A stretch of 58,446 nt of DNA. Origin: a virus. The stretch lies in the IMG/VR virus record IMGVR_UViG_3300025012_000101, positions 1 to 58,446 of that record; one strand, 5' to 3'. Positions 30,371-39,713 of this stretch are shown in pieces. The first letter of the stretch is position 1. Each line of letters starts with the position of its first letter. The position numbers and the translations under genes are program-made. Below the pieces are notes generated by a model. It was not told where the DNA came from, ran no database searches, and worked only from the letters and a program-made list of their open reading frames with translations.

Positions 30371-31873
30371 GTGGCTGAAACGGAAGATCAAAAGTTCGCC
30401 AGAACAATAGGCGACCGCAACTGGCGGCTGCGCAATCTGTATTGGATCACAGACAAGGACGGCAAGAAGGTCAAGTTTGTACCGAATGAAGCCCAGCTAA
30501 GTTTGTTGGGCGCGTTCTGGTATTTGAACATCATTCTGAAAGCGCGGCAGCGCGGATTTACCACGCTGATTTGCATATTGTGGCTGGATACGATCCTGTT
30601 CAACAGCAACGTCCGCTGCGGCATCATCGCCGACACGCTACCTAACGCGACGGTAATCTTCCGCGACAAGATCAAGTTCGCGTATGACAACCTGCCGGAT
30701 GCGCTCAAGGAAAAGCGACCGGCCATCAAGAACGATGCCGGCGAGCTTTTGCTGTCGAACAATAGCAGTATCCGCGTAGGCACGTCGATGCGCTCAGGCA
30801 CGCTGCAATACCTGCATGTGTCTGAGTTTGGGAAGATTTGCCGTAAGTACCCAGAGAAAGCCAACGAAATCATCACCGGGGCGCTGAATACGGTGAGCGC
30901 CGGGCAGTTTGTGGTGATTGAGAGCACGGCTGAAGGGCGCGGCGGTAAATACCATGAGATGTGCATGGATGCGCAAGCGCTCTTGCAGCAGGCCAAGCAG
31001 CTCGGCCAGTTGGACTACAAGTTCCATTTCTACTCTTGGTGGGACGCTGACGAGTACGAGATTGACCCGTCCACCGTTGTCATTACGGATGAGGATCACA
31101 AGTATTTCGACCAGGTAGAAGAGAGGATCGGGCTCGGCCTGAGCATGCGCAAGCGCGCGTGGTATGTGCAGAAGAAGAAAACTCAGGGCGACAAGATGCG
31201 CCAGGAGTACCCGTCCACATCGGACGAGGCATTCGAGCAGGCCATTGAGGGCGCTTACTACAGCGCGGAAATGCTAAAGACTCGGGTGGAAGGACGCATC
31301 TGCTCTATTCCGGTCATACCATCGGTGCCGGTGCATACGTTCTGGGACTTAGGCCGAAATGACATGAACGCAATCTGGTTCATGCAGCATATCGGAACGC
31401 AGTACCGATTCATCCGCTACTACGAGAACAGTGGTGAGAGCTTGGCACACTACGCCAAATACCTGCGCGATACCGGATACTTGCTCGGCGACATCTATCT
31501 GCCGCACGATGCCTGCCATGAGCTGCTTGGGCAAATCGATACGGTCGATGTCCAGCTCGGGAAGATGTTGCCCGGCGTGAACATCAAGATCGTGCAGCGG
31601 ATTCCAAGGGTGATCGAAGGCATCGGCATGATGCGCGATAAGTTCCCGCAGGTCTGGCTTGACGAGACAAGCTGCGCCAAAGGCATCCCGCACTTGGACA
31701 ACTACCGCAAGCAGTGGAATGAGGCGCTTGGAGTATGGCGCGAAGAGCCGCTGCACGACATTGCTTCTAACGGTGCCGATGCCATCCGGCAGTTTGCCCA
31801 AGGATACGAAGAAGAGTCGCGGCTGATCAGCAGCAAGCCGAGAAAACCATTTAACTGGCGCGTAGGCGCTTAA
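30371..31873 (+). CDS. terL: Terminase large subunit
   Basis: A 500-aa packaging motor read from GTG 30371, 2 bp after the small subunit. The Walker-A-like loop KARQRGFTT is at 57-65, Walker B with catalytic Glu (LHVSEFGK, E152) at 148-155, and the RNase-H-type nuclease begins with FWDLGRND near residue 318. It pumps DNA into the prohead and cuts concatemers. No split or frameshift seen. Confidence 0.93.
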   Translation: MAETEDQKFARTIGDRNWRLRNLYWITDKDGKKVKFVPNEAQLSLLGAFWYLNIILKARQRGFTTLICILWLDTILFNSNVRCGIIADTLPNATVIFRDKIKFAYDNLPDALKEKRPAIKNDAGELLLSNNSSIRVGTSMRSGTLQYLHVSEFGKICRKYPEKANEIITGALNTVSAGQFVVIESTAEGRGGKYHEMCMDAQALLQQAKQLGQLDYKFHFYSWWDADEYEIDPSTVVITDEDHKYFDQVEERIGLGLSMRKRAWYVQKKKTQGDKMRQEYPSTSDEAFEQAIEGAYYSAEMLKTRVEGRICSIPVIPSVPVHTFWDLGRNDMNAIWFMQHIGTQYRFIRYYENSGESLAHYAKYLRDTGYLLGDIYLPHDACHELLGQIDTVDVQLGKMLPGVNIKIVQRIPRVIEGIGMMRDKFPQVWLDETSCAKGIPHLDNYRKQWNEALGVWREEPLHDIASNGADAIRQFAQGYEEESRLISSKPRKPFNWRVGA

Positions 31874-31886
31874 TCGAGGTAAAAAT

Positions 31887-34034
31887 ATGGTCGAAGTGCC
31901 GCAGCTTACAGTTTCAGAATGGGGCGACATCCTCACTGAAATACAGCAGCAGCCTGCTTGGCGCTCGCAGGCTGACCGCGAGGCTGACTATTTCGACGGC
32001 AACCAGATCGATGCGCCAACGCTTCAGGCTATGGCCGACCTTGGCATGGCACCTATCGTAGAGAACATCATGTCGCCAACGGTTGATTCCGTGCTCGGAC
32101 TGGAAGCGCAGAACCGACTGGACTTCGTGGTGAAGGCCGAATACGACGACAAGCATGCCGAGGTTGCCGAAGCCATCAATGTGAAGGTAAATGAGGCCGA
32201 GAAGCGAAGCAAGCTCGATGCTGCTTGTACCGAGGCGTTTGCCGGGCAGGCAAAAGTTGGGCTTGGCTGGGTGCTGGTTGGCAAGGAGCACGATCCGTTC
32301 AAGTATTCACACAAAGCCGAGTTTGTTCACCGCAACGAGGTGTTCTGGGATTTTAAGTGCCGCGAGAACGATACCGACAACTACCGCTACCTTGTGCGCA
32401 GCAAGTGGTACGACGTGGATCAGCTCAAGCTGGTGTTCAAGGACAAGACGGAATTGCTTGATAGCACAGGAACTGCGTGGTCTTCGCTAGATGCCTCGTT
32501 GCTGCTGGATGGTGGCAAGAGCACCGGTTTGGCGATGGACTTCAACATCGAGCGCGGATTCACTGTCATGGAGCAGGAGTGGCGCGACACATATCGCAAG
32601 CGGCTGCGATTGTCCGAGGTATGGTATCGCCGCTGGGTGACTGGCAAGATACTGAAATCTCCTGATGGGCGCGTGGTTGAGTATGACGAGAGCAACCCGA
32701 ATCATGTTGCCGTTGTTCAATCCGGATACATTCAACCATTTGAGGCTACCTACTCCAAGGTGAGATTAAGCTGGTGGGTCGGCTGCCACTGCCTGGCCGA
32801 CATCGAAAACCCGTACAAACACGGGAAGATTCCATACGTACCGTTCTTCGGCAAGCGCGAGGACATGACCGGCATCCCTTACGGTCTTGGAAGGCCGATG
32901 ATCCCGATGCAGGACGAGGTGAACGCGCGCAACACGAAGATGATCTGGTTGCTGGCAGCCAAGCGCGTGACCATGACCAAAGGTGTGGCCGATGTCGAGC
33001 AAGTGCGCTCAGAAGCGGCGCGGCCTGATGCCGTGCATGTGCTGGACGCCGAAAAGATGCGCCAAGGCGGCGTATTCAAGGTTGAGACTGATTTCGAGTT
33101 AAACGCCCAGCAGTATCAGGCGCTGGTGGATAAGCGCCAAGCGATCAAGAATGTGGCTGGTGTTTACGCGGCATTCGAGGGTAAAAACAGCAGCGCAAAC
33201 TCTGGCCGTGCCATTGATTCGCTGGTTAATCAGACTACCCAGACGCTTGCAGTGATCTACGACAACCAGCGCCAAGCGCGCTCGCTATGCGGTGAATTGC
33301 TGATGTCGAACATCATTCAGGAGATGGGCGATATAGAGCATGTCGTGACAATCGACGATGGCGCGGGCTCGAATCCGAAATCCGTTGTGCTTAACCAGCG
33401 CACCACTGAAGGGATGAACAACGACGTGCAGCGTGCAATGTTGAGGCTGTCGCTGTCGAGTATCCCGTCAACACCGAGCTACCGCCAGCAGCAGTCTTCC
33501 GGGTTCGCAGAGATTCTGAAGTCTCTGCCGCCGGAAATGCAGGCGCAACTGATGGATTTCTACCTGCTGTCCACCGACTTCAAGGATAAAGAAAAGGCCG
33601 TCGTGCGCATCCGCAAGATAATCGGCGTTGTTGATGGCGAGTCGGAAGACCCGAAAACAATCCAGCTCAAGCAGCAGTTGCAGGAATTGCAGGCGCAACT
33701 TGAGGCAGCATTGCATGGGAACCAGCAGGCGCAGGCCGCACTGGATGACAAGAGCAAGGAGTTTGAGCTGAAGAGCCGCGAACTGGACATCAAGGAGAAC
33801 ACCGGCGCTTTGCAGGCGCGCATTGATGCAGAGCATGTCGTGCTCAAGCGCGAACAGTCTGGCGGTCAGCAAGTGGAGCTAGATAACGAGTCCGCTGAGA
33901 TCGATGCCATTGTGGAAAAGGTCACGGCCCGCATCAATCCGGCTATGCAGCAAATCCTAACCATGCTTGCAGAGATGCGTAATGAGGATGCCAAAGAGGA
34001 CAAGATCGAGGCGCAACCAATAGAAATCCAATAA
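31887..34034 (+). CDS. Portal protein (P22/BPP-1 type)
   Basis: A 715-aa protein with typical podovirus portal features: ADREADYFDGNQ and a QNRLDF region near the start, IPYVPFFGKREDMTGIPYG in the middle, RGFTVMEQEW, and a long Gln/Glu-rich coiled C-terminus. It forms the dodecameric DNA gate at one capsid vertex and docks the terminase. It follows terL by 13 bp. Confidence 0.9.
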   Translation: MVEVPQLTVSEWGDILTEIQQQPAWRSQADREADYFDGNQIDAPTLQAMADLGMAPIVENIMSPTVDSVLGLEAQNRLDFVVKAEYDDKHAEVAEAINVKVNEAEKRSKLDAACTEAFAGQAKVGLGWVLVGKEHDPFKYSHKAEFVHRNEVFWDFKCRENDTDNYRYLVRSKWYDVDQLKLVFKDKTELLDSTGTAWSSLDASLLLDGGKSTGLAMDFNIERGFTVMEQEWRDTYRKRLRLSEVWYRRWVTGKILKSPDGRVVEYDESNPNHVAVVQSGYIQPFEATYSKVRLSWWVGCHCLADIENPYKHGKIPYVPFFGKREDMTGIPYGLGRPMIPMQDEVNARNTKMIWLLAAKRVTMTKGVADVEQVRSEAARPDAVHVLDAEKMRQGGVFKVETDFELNAQQYQALVDKRQAIKNVAGVYAAFEGKNSSANSGRAIDSLVNQTTQTLAVIYDNQRQARSLCGELLMSNIIQEMGDIEHVVTIDDGAGSNPKSVVLNQRTTEGMNNDVQRAMLRLSLSSIPSTPSYRQQQSSGFAEILKSLPPEMQAQLMDFYLLSTDFKDKEKAVVRIRKIIGVVDGESEDPKTIQLKQQLQELQAQLEAALHGNQQAQAALDDKSKEFELKSRELDIKENTGALQARIDAEHVVLKREQSGGQQVELDNESAEIDAIVEKVTARINPAMQQILTMLAEMRNEDAKEDKIEAQPIEIQ

Positions 34035-34053
34035 AAACATAGTTTTGTAGCAC

Positions 34054-34159
34054 CCGCAGCCCAGCGATACGGGCAACCCCGACCGGCTTAATACCGGTTT
34101 TTTTACGCCCACCGCAAGGTGGTTTTGATTACTTCCTTACCGCAGCCCAGCGATACGGG
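34054..34159 (+). repeat. 20-bp direct repeat bracketing two hairpins
   Basis: CCGCAGCCCAGCGATACGGG occurs at 34054-34073 and 34140-34159, 86 bp apart. Between the copies lie the terminator at 34082-34104 and a second hairpin (CCACC-GCAA-GGTGG, 34109-34122). No gene lies in this 153-bp gap. Confidence 0.8.
34082..34104 (+). terminator. Terminator after the portal gene
   Basis: ACCGG/CCGGT stem (34082-34086 with 34094-34098) followed by a T run; a second GNRA-type hairpin with TTTT follows at 34109-34126. Confidence 0.75.
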
Positions 34160-34187
34160 TTCTGGTTATCCAGATAGGAGAAAAGCG

Positions 34188-35138
34188 ATGTCGGAACATA
34201 AAGACGCAGCATTTTACTTGGCCAACCCAGATGAACTCGCAGGATTGTCTGCGGATGAGCTGGAGGCGCTTGCCTACCCAGGAGAAGCAACAGGTGCAGC
34301 ACAGGACGACACGGCGCAAGCCGATCCCGCTCCGTCCGGCGATGCAGTTGCAACAAAGGAAGCAGGCGAACAACCACAACCAGATGCGATTCTGGCGCGC
34401 GACGGGAAGCATTTGATCCCAATATCCGTGCTGGATGCCGCACGCAAAGACGCAACCAATGCGCAGGCAGCGGCTAATACCGAGGCTGAAGCAAGGGTGG
34501 CGGCAGAGCAGCGCTTGGCTGAGTTGCAGGCAAAAGTAGATGCAATGCAGAGCGGAGACGGCAAGGCTGTCGAAGGAGTTTCTGTGCTATCTGCGGAAGA
34601 ACTTGCGCAGATGGAAGAGGACTTCCCGACACTGGCCAAAGGTTTCCAGGTGATGCAGGCAGAAATTGCACGACTGCAAGCATTGTCTGCCAGGCAGGAA
34701 ACAGCAAAGCAGGAAACAGAGATCGATACTGTGGCTCGTACAGTGCAGGACTTGATCGACTCCAACCCGAAGCTGTCTCATCTGCAAACAACTGACCCGA
34801 CCGGATGGGCAAAGGCTGTCGCCATCGACGATGGGTTGCGAGCGGCAATGCCGGGCACAGACATGGCATCCCGCTTCAACGCTGTCGTAGCGGCATACGA
34901 GGCGCAGTACGGGGCTGTTGTTGCACCAGCTAAAACCGAAACGACATCGCAAGAAACACATAAACAACCAGTAAAGAATCAGAACGTGCCGCTCTCAATG
35001 TCGCAAATCCCCGGTGGAACTCCGCCGGCTGTCAGCGAGGCCGCCGCACTGCTTGCAATGAACGGAACGCAAGCATTGGCGCACTTCGATGGCATGACCA
35101 AGGAGCAGATCGAACGTCAGCTTGATTCGATGCTATAG
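34188..35138 (+). CDS. Scaffolding protein
   Basis: A 316-aa, acidic, Ala/Gln/Glu-rich, coiled-coil protein between portal and major capsid genes, the standard place and composition for a scaffold. It starts at ATG 34188 with AGGAG 8 nt upstream. The N-terminus LANPDELAGLSADELEALA and the C-terminal HFDGMTKEQIERQLD helix are typical ends; the C-terminal basic helix would bind the coat protein. Confidence 0.75.
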   Translation: MSEHKDAAFYLANPDELAGLSADELEALAYPGEATGAAQDDTAQADPAPSGDAVATKEAGEQPQPDAILARDGKHLIPISVLDAARKDATNAQAAANTEAEARVAAEQRLAELQAKVDAMQSGDGKAVEGVSVLSAEELAQMEEDFPTLAKGFQVMQAEIARLQALSARQETAKQETEIDTVARTVQDLIDSNPKLSHLQTTDPTGWAKAVAIDDGLRAAMPGTDMASRFNAVVAAYEAQYGAVVAPAKTETTSQETHKQPVKNQNVPLSMSQIPGGTPPAVSEAAALLAMNGTQALAHFDGMTKEQIERQLDSML

Positions 35139-35162
35139 AGAAATCTCTTAAACCGAAACCAG

Positions 35163-35183
35163 ACCGCCTTTTGGCGGTTTTTT
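35163..35183 (+). terminator. Terminator between scaffold and capsid genes
   Basis: ACCGCC/GGCGGT stem with a TTTT loop followed by T6. Confidence 0.85.
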
Positions 35184-35206
35184 CATTTCTAAAAAGGAAA
35201 TAAGTC

Positions 35207-36487
35207 ATGGGTACAAATATCGCAAGTGGTGCCGCACAAACGGGCGCAATCGTCGGCGCAGCCTTATTCGCGCAGGCACAGAAAACTACTGGCACGTTCC
35301 GAAATCTGGTCGGGCCAACCCCTTCGATGTCGGAAATCGAAGGCAAGTTGGGCAAGCAGCAATCCAGCGCGGCAATGCCTATCGTTGAAGTTAAAGACCT
35401 CACCAAAGCAGCCAGCGACACCGTGCGCGTGGATTGCGTGGACGTGGTTGTTACCGAGCCAATCATGGGCAGCCGCAACGCGGAAGGCAAGGGCGCGCCA
35501 ATGTCCTTCTCCAGCTTCGACACCAAAGTTGACCAGTACACATTCCCGGTGAGCGCTGGCAACAATATGTCGCAGCAACGCACTCCGCACAACCTGCGGC
35601 GCTTGGCTCGCGCTCAAGCAGTTGGTTTGATGAGCAAGTATTTCGAGCTGACCAGTCTGGTGCATTTGGCCGGTTCGCGTGGTCAGGCTACTGGTGGCGA
35701 TTGGGGCATCATCCCGTTGCAGACCGCTGACAACTTTGCGGAAGTCATGGTGAATCCGGTTAAGGCTCCGACCTACAACCGTCACTTCGTCGTGAGTGGT
35801 GCAAACATCGTTCAGGGCGGGGCGCAGTTGGCCTCTATCGCCTCGACCGACCTTCTGAAGCTGTCCCACCTCGACCAGTTGCGCAACGTTATCGACAACC
35901 TCGATCTGTCCTTGCAGTCGGTCAAGATTGCTGATGACCCTGCCGCAAACGACGAACCGATGTGGGTAATGTACGCCCCGTCCAATGTGTACTCGTCGCT
36001 TTTGCAAGAGGGTTCGCTGCGCGCCTTCCAGCAGCACGCCATCAACCGTGCATCGTTCGGCAGCAAGCATCCGCTGTTCCGTGGCGAGTGCGGCATGTGG
36101 AACGGCATCTTGGTTAAGAAATTGCCGCGCGCCATCCGCTTTGGAGCAGGCACTACCACCAAGCACATCACTTCCGCCAACGCAGCAGCCGGTACGGAAA
36201 CCGATGTGACCATCACTGCCGGCCTGACCGCAGGCTACGCAGTGGAGCGCTGTATCTTGTTGGGTGCGCAGGCATTAACGCAGGCTTACGGCAACAACAA
36301 TAACAGCGGCACGCCGTACACCTGGGCTGAGAAGCTGCACAACTTCGAGCGCGACCCCGAGTTCGCAGTGTTCGGCGTTGGCGGTCAAGCCAAGGTGCGT
36401 TTCGATGTCAAGGACTCCACCGGTGCCAAAATCCCCACGGATCACGGCGTCATCGTCCTGGACGTGGCGGCCAAGCAGTCCGTGTAA
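35207..36487 (+). CDS. Major capsid protein
   Basis: A 426-aa protein with AAAGGAAAT before the start. It resembles the DUF4043/N4-gp56-like capsid proteins: SFDTKVDQYTFPVSAGNNM, RTPHNLRRLARAQAVG, and WVMYAPSNVYSSLL, ending in a beta-rich domain. It should form the HK97-fold shell. Strong terminators on both sides suggest independent high-level expression. Confidence 0.85.
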   Translation: MGTNIASGAAQTGAIVGAALFAQAQKTTGTFRNLVGPTPSMSEIEGKLGKQQSSAAMPIVEVKDLTKAASDTVRVDCVDVVVTEPIMGSRNAEGKGAPMSFSSFDTKVDQYTFPVSAGNNMSQQRTPHNLRRLARAQAVGLMSKYFELTSLVHLAGSRGQATGGDWGIIPLQTADNFAEVMVNPVKAPTYNRHFVVSGANIVQGGAQLASIASTDLLKLSHLDQLRNVIDNLDLSLQSVKIADDPAANDEPMWVMYAPSNVYSSLLQEGSLRAFQQHAINRASFGSKHPLFRGECGMWNGILVKKLPRAIRFGAGTTTKHITSANAAAGTETDVTITAGLTAGYAVERCILLGAQALTQAYGNNNNSGTPYTWAEKLHNFERDPEFAVFGVGGQAKVRFDVKDSTGAKIPTDHGVIVLDVAAKQSV

Positions 36488-36496
36488 CGACGAGTA

Positions 36497-36527
36497 GTCG
36501 GCCTCTTGAGTGAGGCCGACGCTTTTT
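36497..36527 (+). terminator. Terminator after the capsid gene
   Basis: A 9-bp stem GTCGGCCTC/GAGGCCGAC (36497-36505 with 36512-36520) followed by CGC and T5. Confidence 0.85.
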
Positions 36528-36558
36528 ATTCGCAACACCTTCTATAAGGAATTGAAAA

Positions 36559-37005
36559 ATGGGTACTCATAACTCTGGTAACACAAAGCCGGTTCATGCT
36601 GCCGAATACGGTAACGCGGTCAAGTTCCACGACCAAATCACTACCGTTGCAGGCGATGCCGCAGCTGCGTCCATCATCCATCTGGTCAAGGTTGCAGCCG
36701 GAACCGAAGTTGACCGCGTTGTGGTCAAGAACACCGATCTGGACACCAACGGCACTCCGGCGATGACCGCCAAGATCGGATTCGCGCCGATTGACGGCTC
36801 TGCCGCCGTAACCGGTGCCGATACCGCAATCGCTGCTGATGGCGTATTCGGCCAAGCTGCGGCAACGACCACCTATGAAATCTTCCCGCCGTATCTGGTC
36901 GAGGTTGATTCGTGGCTGGCCATCGTGGTCGGTACTGCTGCCGCTACCGCAGCGGCAGGCACGATCAATGCGAAGGTCGAAGGCATCGCCAAGGGCGTTC
37001 GTTAA
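36559..37005 (+). CDS. Head decoration-type protein
   Basis: A 148-aa, beta-type, Ala/Thr/Val-rich protein with few charges, directly after the major capsid gene. Composition and place are those of a capsid decoration or head-fibre protein. A hairpin (AACAGGGCG/CGCCCTGTT, 37022-37047) follows its stop. No specific family is recognised. Confidence 0.6.
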   Translation: MGTHNSGNTKPVHAAEYGNAVKFHDQITTVAGDAAAASIIHLVKVAAGTEVDRVVVKNTDLDTNGTPAMTAKIGFAPIDGSAAVTGADTAIAADGVFGQAAATTTYEIFPPYLVEVDSWLAIVVGTAAATAAAGTINAKVEGIAKGVR

Positions 37006-37066
37006 GCCGTAGCAAAACCACAACAGGGCGGCTTCGGTCGCCCTGTTCCATATTTAGGAGGCCGCA

Positions 37067-37846
37067 ATGGCAAAGATGATCGGAGTCCGCTACATCGGGC
37101 TTAAAGAAGAAGTAGAGGACACGGTAACCAACAGTGGTGCCATATGGAAACAGGGCCAGATTCACAACTTCTCGGATACTATCGCGCGCCAGTTGCTTGT
37201 GCATACCGACTCGTTTGAGGAAGTGAAGCCGGAAGTGTCAGGCGGCAACTTTCTGAGCGGCAAGGTCGGCGGTAAGATCATCGAAGCTGCCTCATACGTC
37301 AATCTAAACGCAATGGGCGTGGATCAATTGCTCCACTATGCCCATGTCGAATTCAACAGAATCATCAATCCATCCGGCAAGACTGAAGGCGAGCTGCGCG
37401 GCGAAGTGCAGACGATGATGACCATGGCGACACTGGACGAAGTTCGCCGTGATGGCGAAGTTGTATGCGAAGAGCCGCGCTTTAAGGCGTTCGTCTCTGT
37501 AACGCAGGCGGAATTGGACGCACTCAATTCTGGCGAACTCACGGTTAAGCTGGTTCCGTTCGTGCCGGAAGAGGTCGCTGGACTGGTTACGGATCAAGTT
37601 GTCCAAGAAGGCGCTGGAAATGTGGATATACAACCCGTAAACGCCGGGCCTTCTGTACCTACAGAAGGTGCAGGCTTAAGCGATGCTGCTGGCAAGTCAG
37701 CCATACCGACGGCGGAAGAAATCACTGCCATGAACAAGGCGCAGTTGCTGGCGATCGGCTCATCCCAAGGTATTTCGCTAAACGACTCTGCGCCCGCTGT
37801 CACGCTACGCAAGCAGTTGATCGAAGCGCTGCACCCAACTGTTTAA
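37067..37846 (+). CDS. Structural protein with C-terminal SAP/HeH-like helix pair
   Basis: A 259-aa protein with an AGGAGG site before its ATG. The N-terminal 55 residues look like a small beta domain (MIGVRYIGLKEEVEDTVTN) seen in phage head genes. The C-terminal segment (AEEITAMNKAQLLAIGSSQG...TLRKQLIEAL) resembles a HeH/SAP DNA-binding helix pair. It may line the head interior or contact DNA; inferred only. Confidence 0.55.
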   Translation: MAKMIGVRYIGLKEEVEDTVTNSGAIWKQGQIHNFSDTIARQLLVHTDSFEEVKPEVSGGNFLSGKVGGKIIEAASYVNLNAMGVDQLLHYAHVEFNRIINPSGKTEGELRGEVQTMMTMATLDEVRRDGEVVCEEPRFKAFVSVTQAELDALNSGELTVKLVPFVPEEVAGLVTDQVVQEGAGNVDIQPVNAGPSVPTEGAGLSDAAGKSAIPTAEEITAMNKAQLLAIGSSQGISLNDSAPAVTLRKQLIEALHPTV

Positions 37847-37858
37847 CAAGGGGCTGAC

Positions 37859-38530
37859 ATGCTCGTTTCCGTTGTTATTGGCCGCGCCGGTACGATTTTG
37901 CAAGATGCGACTGGCGTGCGCTGGCCGGAAGCCGAGTTGGTTGGTTGGCTGAACGATGGCCAGCGCGAGGTCGTGCAGGTTCGCCACGACGCATCTGTAT
38001 CCAATGGGGCAATTACTCTGATAGCTAACAGCGCAAAGCAGACATTGCCTGCTGGTTCGATTGCACTGCTTGGAATCAGCCGCAATCTTGGCACCGATGG
38101 GCTTACTCCAGGTGCGCCAATCAAGCTGACGAAACGCGAGTATCTGGATGCGCTGGTTCCGACATGGCATACCGATGCCGGGCAGGCGGCTATCAAGCAC
38201 TACTGCAATGACGTGCTTGATCCAAAGCACTTCTATGTTTATCCGCGCCCTCATGCGACAACTGCGGTGCAGGTAGAGGCTCTGCTGTGCGTGCTTCCTG
38301 CGGATTGTGCGCTGCCAAGTGCAACGCCGAGTGCAGCACTTACGCTGGCTGATGAATATGCGAATTCCTTGGTTGATTACATCTTGTACCGCGCATTCAG
38401 CAAGGACACTGAAGCCGCGAGCGCGCAACGTGCATCTGATCACTACGCCTTGTTTATGACATCGCTTGGCGTAAAAACAAAGTCTGATGTAGCGACAAAC
38501 CCTAACACCAAGACAGGAGCGCCTGCGTAA
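37859..38530 (+). CDS. Head-tail adaptor protein (DUF6682-like)
   Basis: A 223-aa protein with TGVRWPEAELVGWLNDGQREVV near the N-terminus, the pattern of phage adaptor proteins that join portal and tail, followed by helices and a central beta segment. It is coupled to the next gene at 38530. Its position after the capsid block fits a connector role. Confidence 0.7.
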   Translation: MLVSVVIGRAGTILQDATGVRWPEAELVGWLNDGQREVVQVRHDASVSNGAITLIANSAKQTLPAGSIALLGISRNLGTDGLTPGAPIKLTKREYLDALVPTWHTDAGQAAIKHYCNDVLDPKHFYVYPRPHATTAVQVEALLCVLPADCALPSATPSAALTLADEYANSLVDYILYRAFSKDTEAASAQRASDHYALFMTSLGVKTKSDVATNPNTKTGAPA

Positions 38531-39192
38531 TGGCTACGACACAATTTAGCGCATTTCTGCCAAGTATCCTGATCGATGTTCTTGGCTGTCCGGATATTCT
38601 GGTAGAGCGAGAAGTTCGTAATTCGGCAATCGACTTCTGCCGTAGATCACAGGCTTGGCGTGTGCAGCTTGACCCGATTTCGGTGGTAGCCAATGTCGAT
38701 ACTTACGACATTGACCAATACGGCACGGTTGTCGAAAAAATCATTGATGTGTTCTACACCGGCATTCAGCTAACGCCAAAAACGTATGGTGAGATCAACG
38801 CGCAGCGCAAACTCGCAATCTCAATTGCACTAGGCACGACATTGGACGGCGTGCTACCAGCGGTCAAATTCTTTGCACAGCAAAATCCATCACAAATCGT
38901 TTTGTATGGGATGCCTGATGCCAGCTATGTGGATGGCCTGTTGATAGACGCCGTGCTTGTGCCAACTCGCACTTCAACCGGCATGGATAGTGTAATTGCA
39001 GATCGCTATTGGGATGCGATTGTGCATGGGGCAAAGCATCGACTGATGATTGTGCCAAGCAAGCCATGGACAGACGCCAATCTTGCAGCGTGGCACAAGA
39101 CACAGATGGATAACTTGGTTGATAGCGCAGGCATCGAAGCCGTCCGCGGTTTCAATAATGCGCCGATCAGAACCAAGACATATTTGAGGTAA
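38530..39192 (+). CDS. Head-tail connector / tail tubular A-like protein
   Basis: A 220-aa protein: EVRNSAIDFCRRSQAWRVQLDP near residues 28-50 and YDIDQYGTVVEKIIDV match connector proteins of BPP-1-like podoviruses; a helical C-terminus ends with RTKTYLR. Its first base overlaps the preceding stop codon. Confidence 0.65.
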   Translation: MATTQFSAFLPSILIDVLGCPDILVEREVRNSAIDFCRRSQAWRVQLDPISVVANVDTYDIDQYGTVVEKIIDVFYTGIQLTPKTYGEINAQRKLAISIALGTTLDGVLPAVKFFAQQNPSQIVLYGMPDASYVDGLLIDAVLVPTRTSTGMDSVIADRYWDAIVHGAKHRLMIVPSKPWTDANLAAWHKTQMDNLVDSAGIEAVRGFNNAPIRTKTYLR

Positions 39193-39260
39193 TTATTCGC
39201 ACCACCAGCTACTCGAAGTAAAGGTTTCACGCATTCCCTGGCGTTACAGGGCGCAACCGC

Positions 39261-39285
39261 AACCCGCTCTAAGTGGGTTTTTTTA
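39261..39285 (+). terminator. Terminator after the connector genes
   Basis: AACCC/GGGTT stem (39261-39265 with 39274-39278) with a T7 run. Confidence 0.75.
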
Positions 39286-39310
39286 CGTCCCAACTATAGG
39301 AGATTCAATC

Positions 39311-39709
39311 ATGCCAGGTGCATTTTCAAACTACATGGAAGCAAAGATCGTTGACGCATTCCTGCGCAACACGCCCTACACCCCAGCTGCCACCGTCTAT
39401 CTGGCGTTGTTCGAGTCAGACCCCGGCGAAGATACAGGCGGCACGGAAACGGCATTCACCAACTATGCACGTCAGGCTGTGGCATGGACGGCGCTTGATG
39501 GAGCAGGGCAGACTAAGAACTCCGCTCTGGTAACCTTCCCAGCCAACGGCAACGCCTCAGCTTCTGCGACCATCACCCACATCGGCATCTATGACGCTGC
39601 CACCACCGGCAACCGCTTGTTGTATGCCGCGCTGACCGCGCCAAAAACATTGGCTCCCGGCGACGTTCTGGCCTTCGCCGCCAATGCGTGTGTGTTCACG
39701 CTGGACTAA
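39311..39709 (+). CDS. Phage tail fibre-type protein
   Basis: A 132-aa protein. The pattern LRNTPYTPAATVYLALFESD, then YARQAVAW, ALVTFPANG and THIGIYDAATTGNRLLYAAL is characteristic of a small tail-associated beta-sandwich protein found beside fibre genes. Function in the virion is inferred. Confidence 0.7.
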   Translation: MPGAFSNYMEAKIVDAFLRNTPYTPAATVYLALFESDPGEDTGGTETAFTNYARQAVAWTALDGAGQTKNSALVTFPANGNASASATITHIGIYDAATTGNRLLYAALTAPKTLAPGDVLAFAANACVFTLD

Positions 39710-39713
39710 ATAG

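Noticed and set aside
35264-36166. 300-codon minus-strand ORF in the major capsid gene
   Set aside because: Antisense of the capsid protein; no start signal and no recognisable motif.
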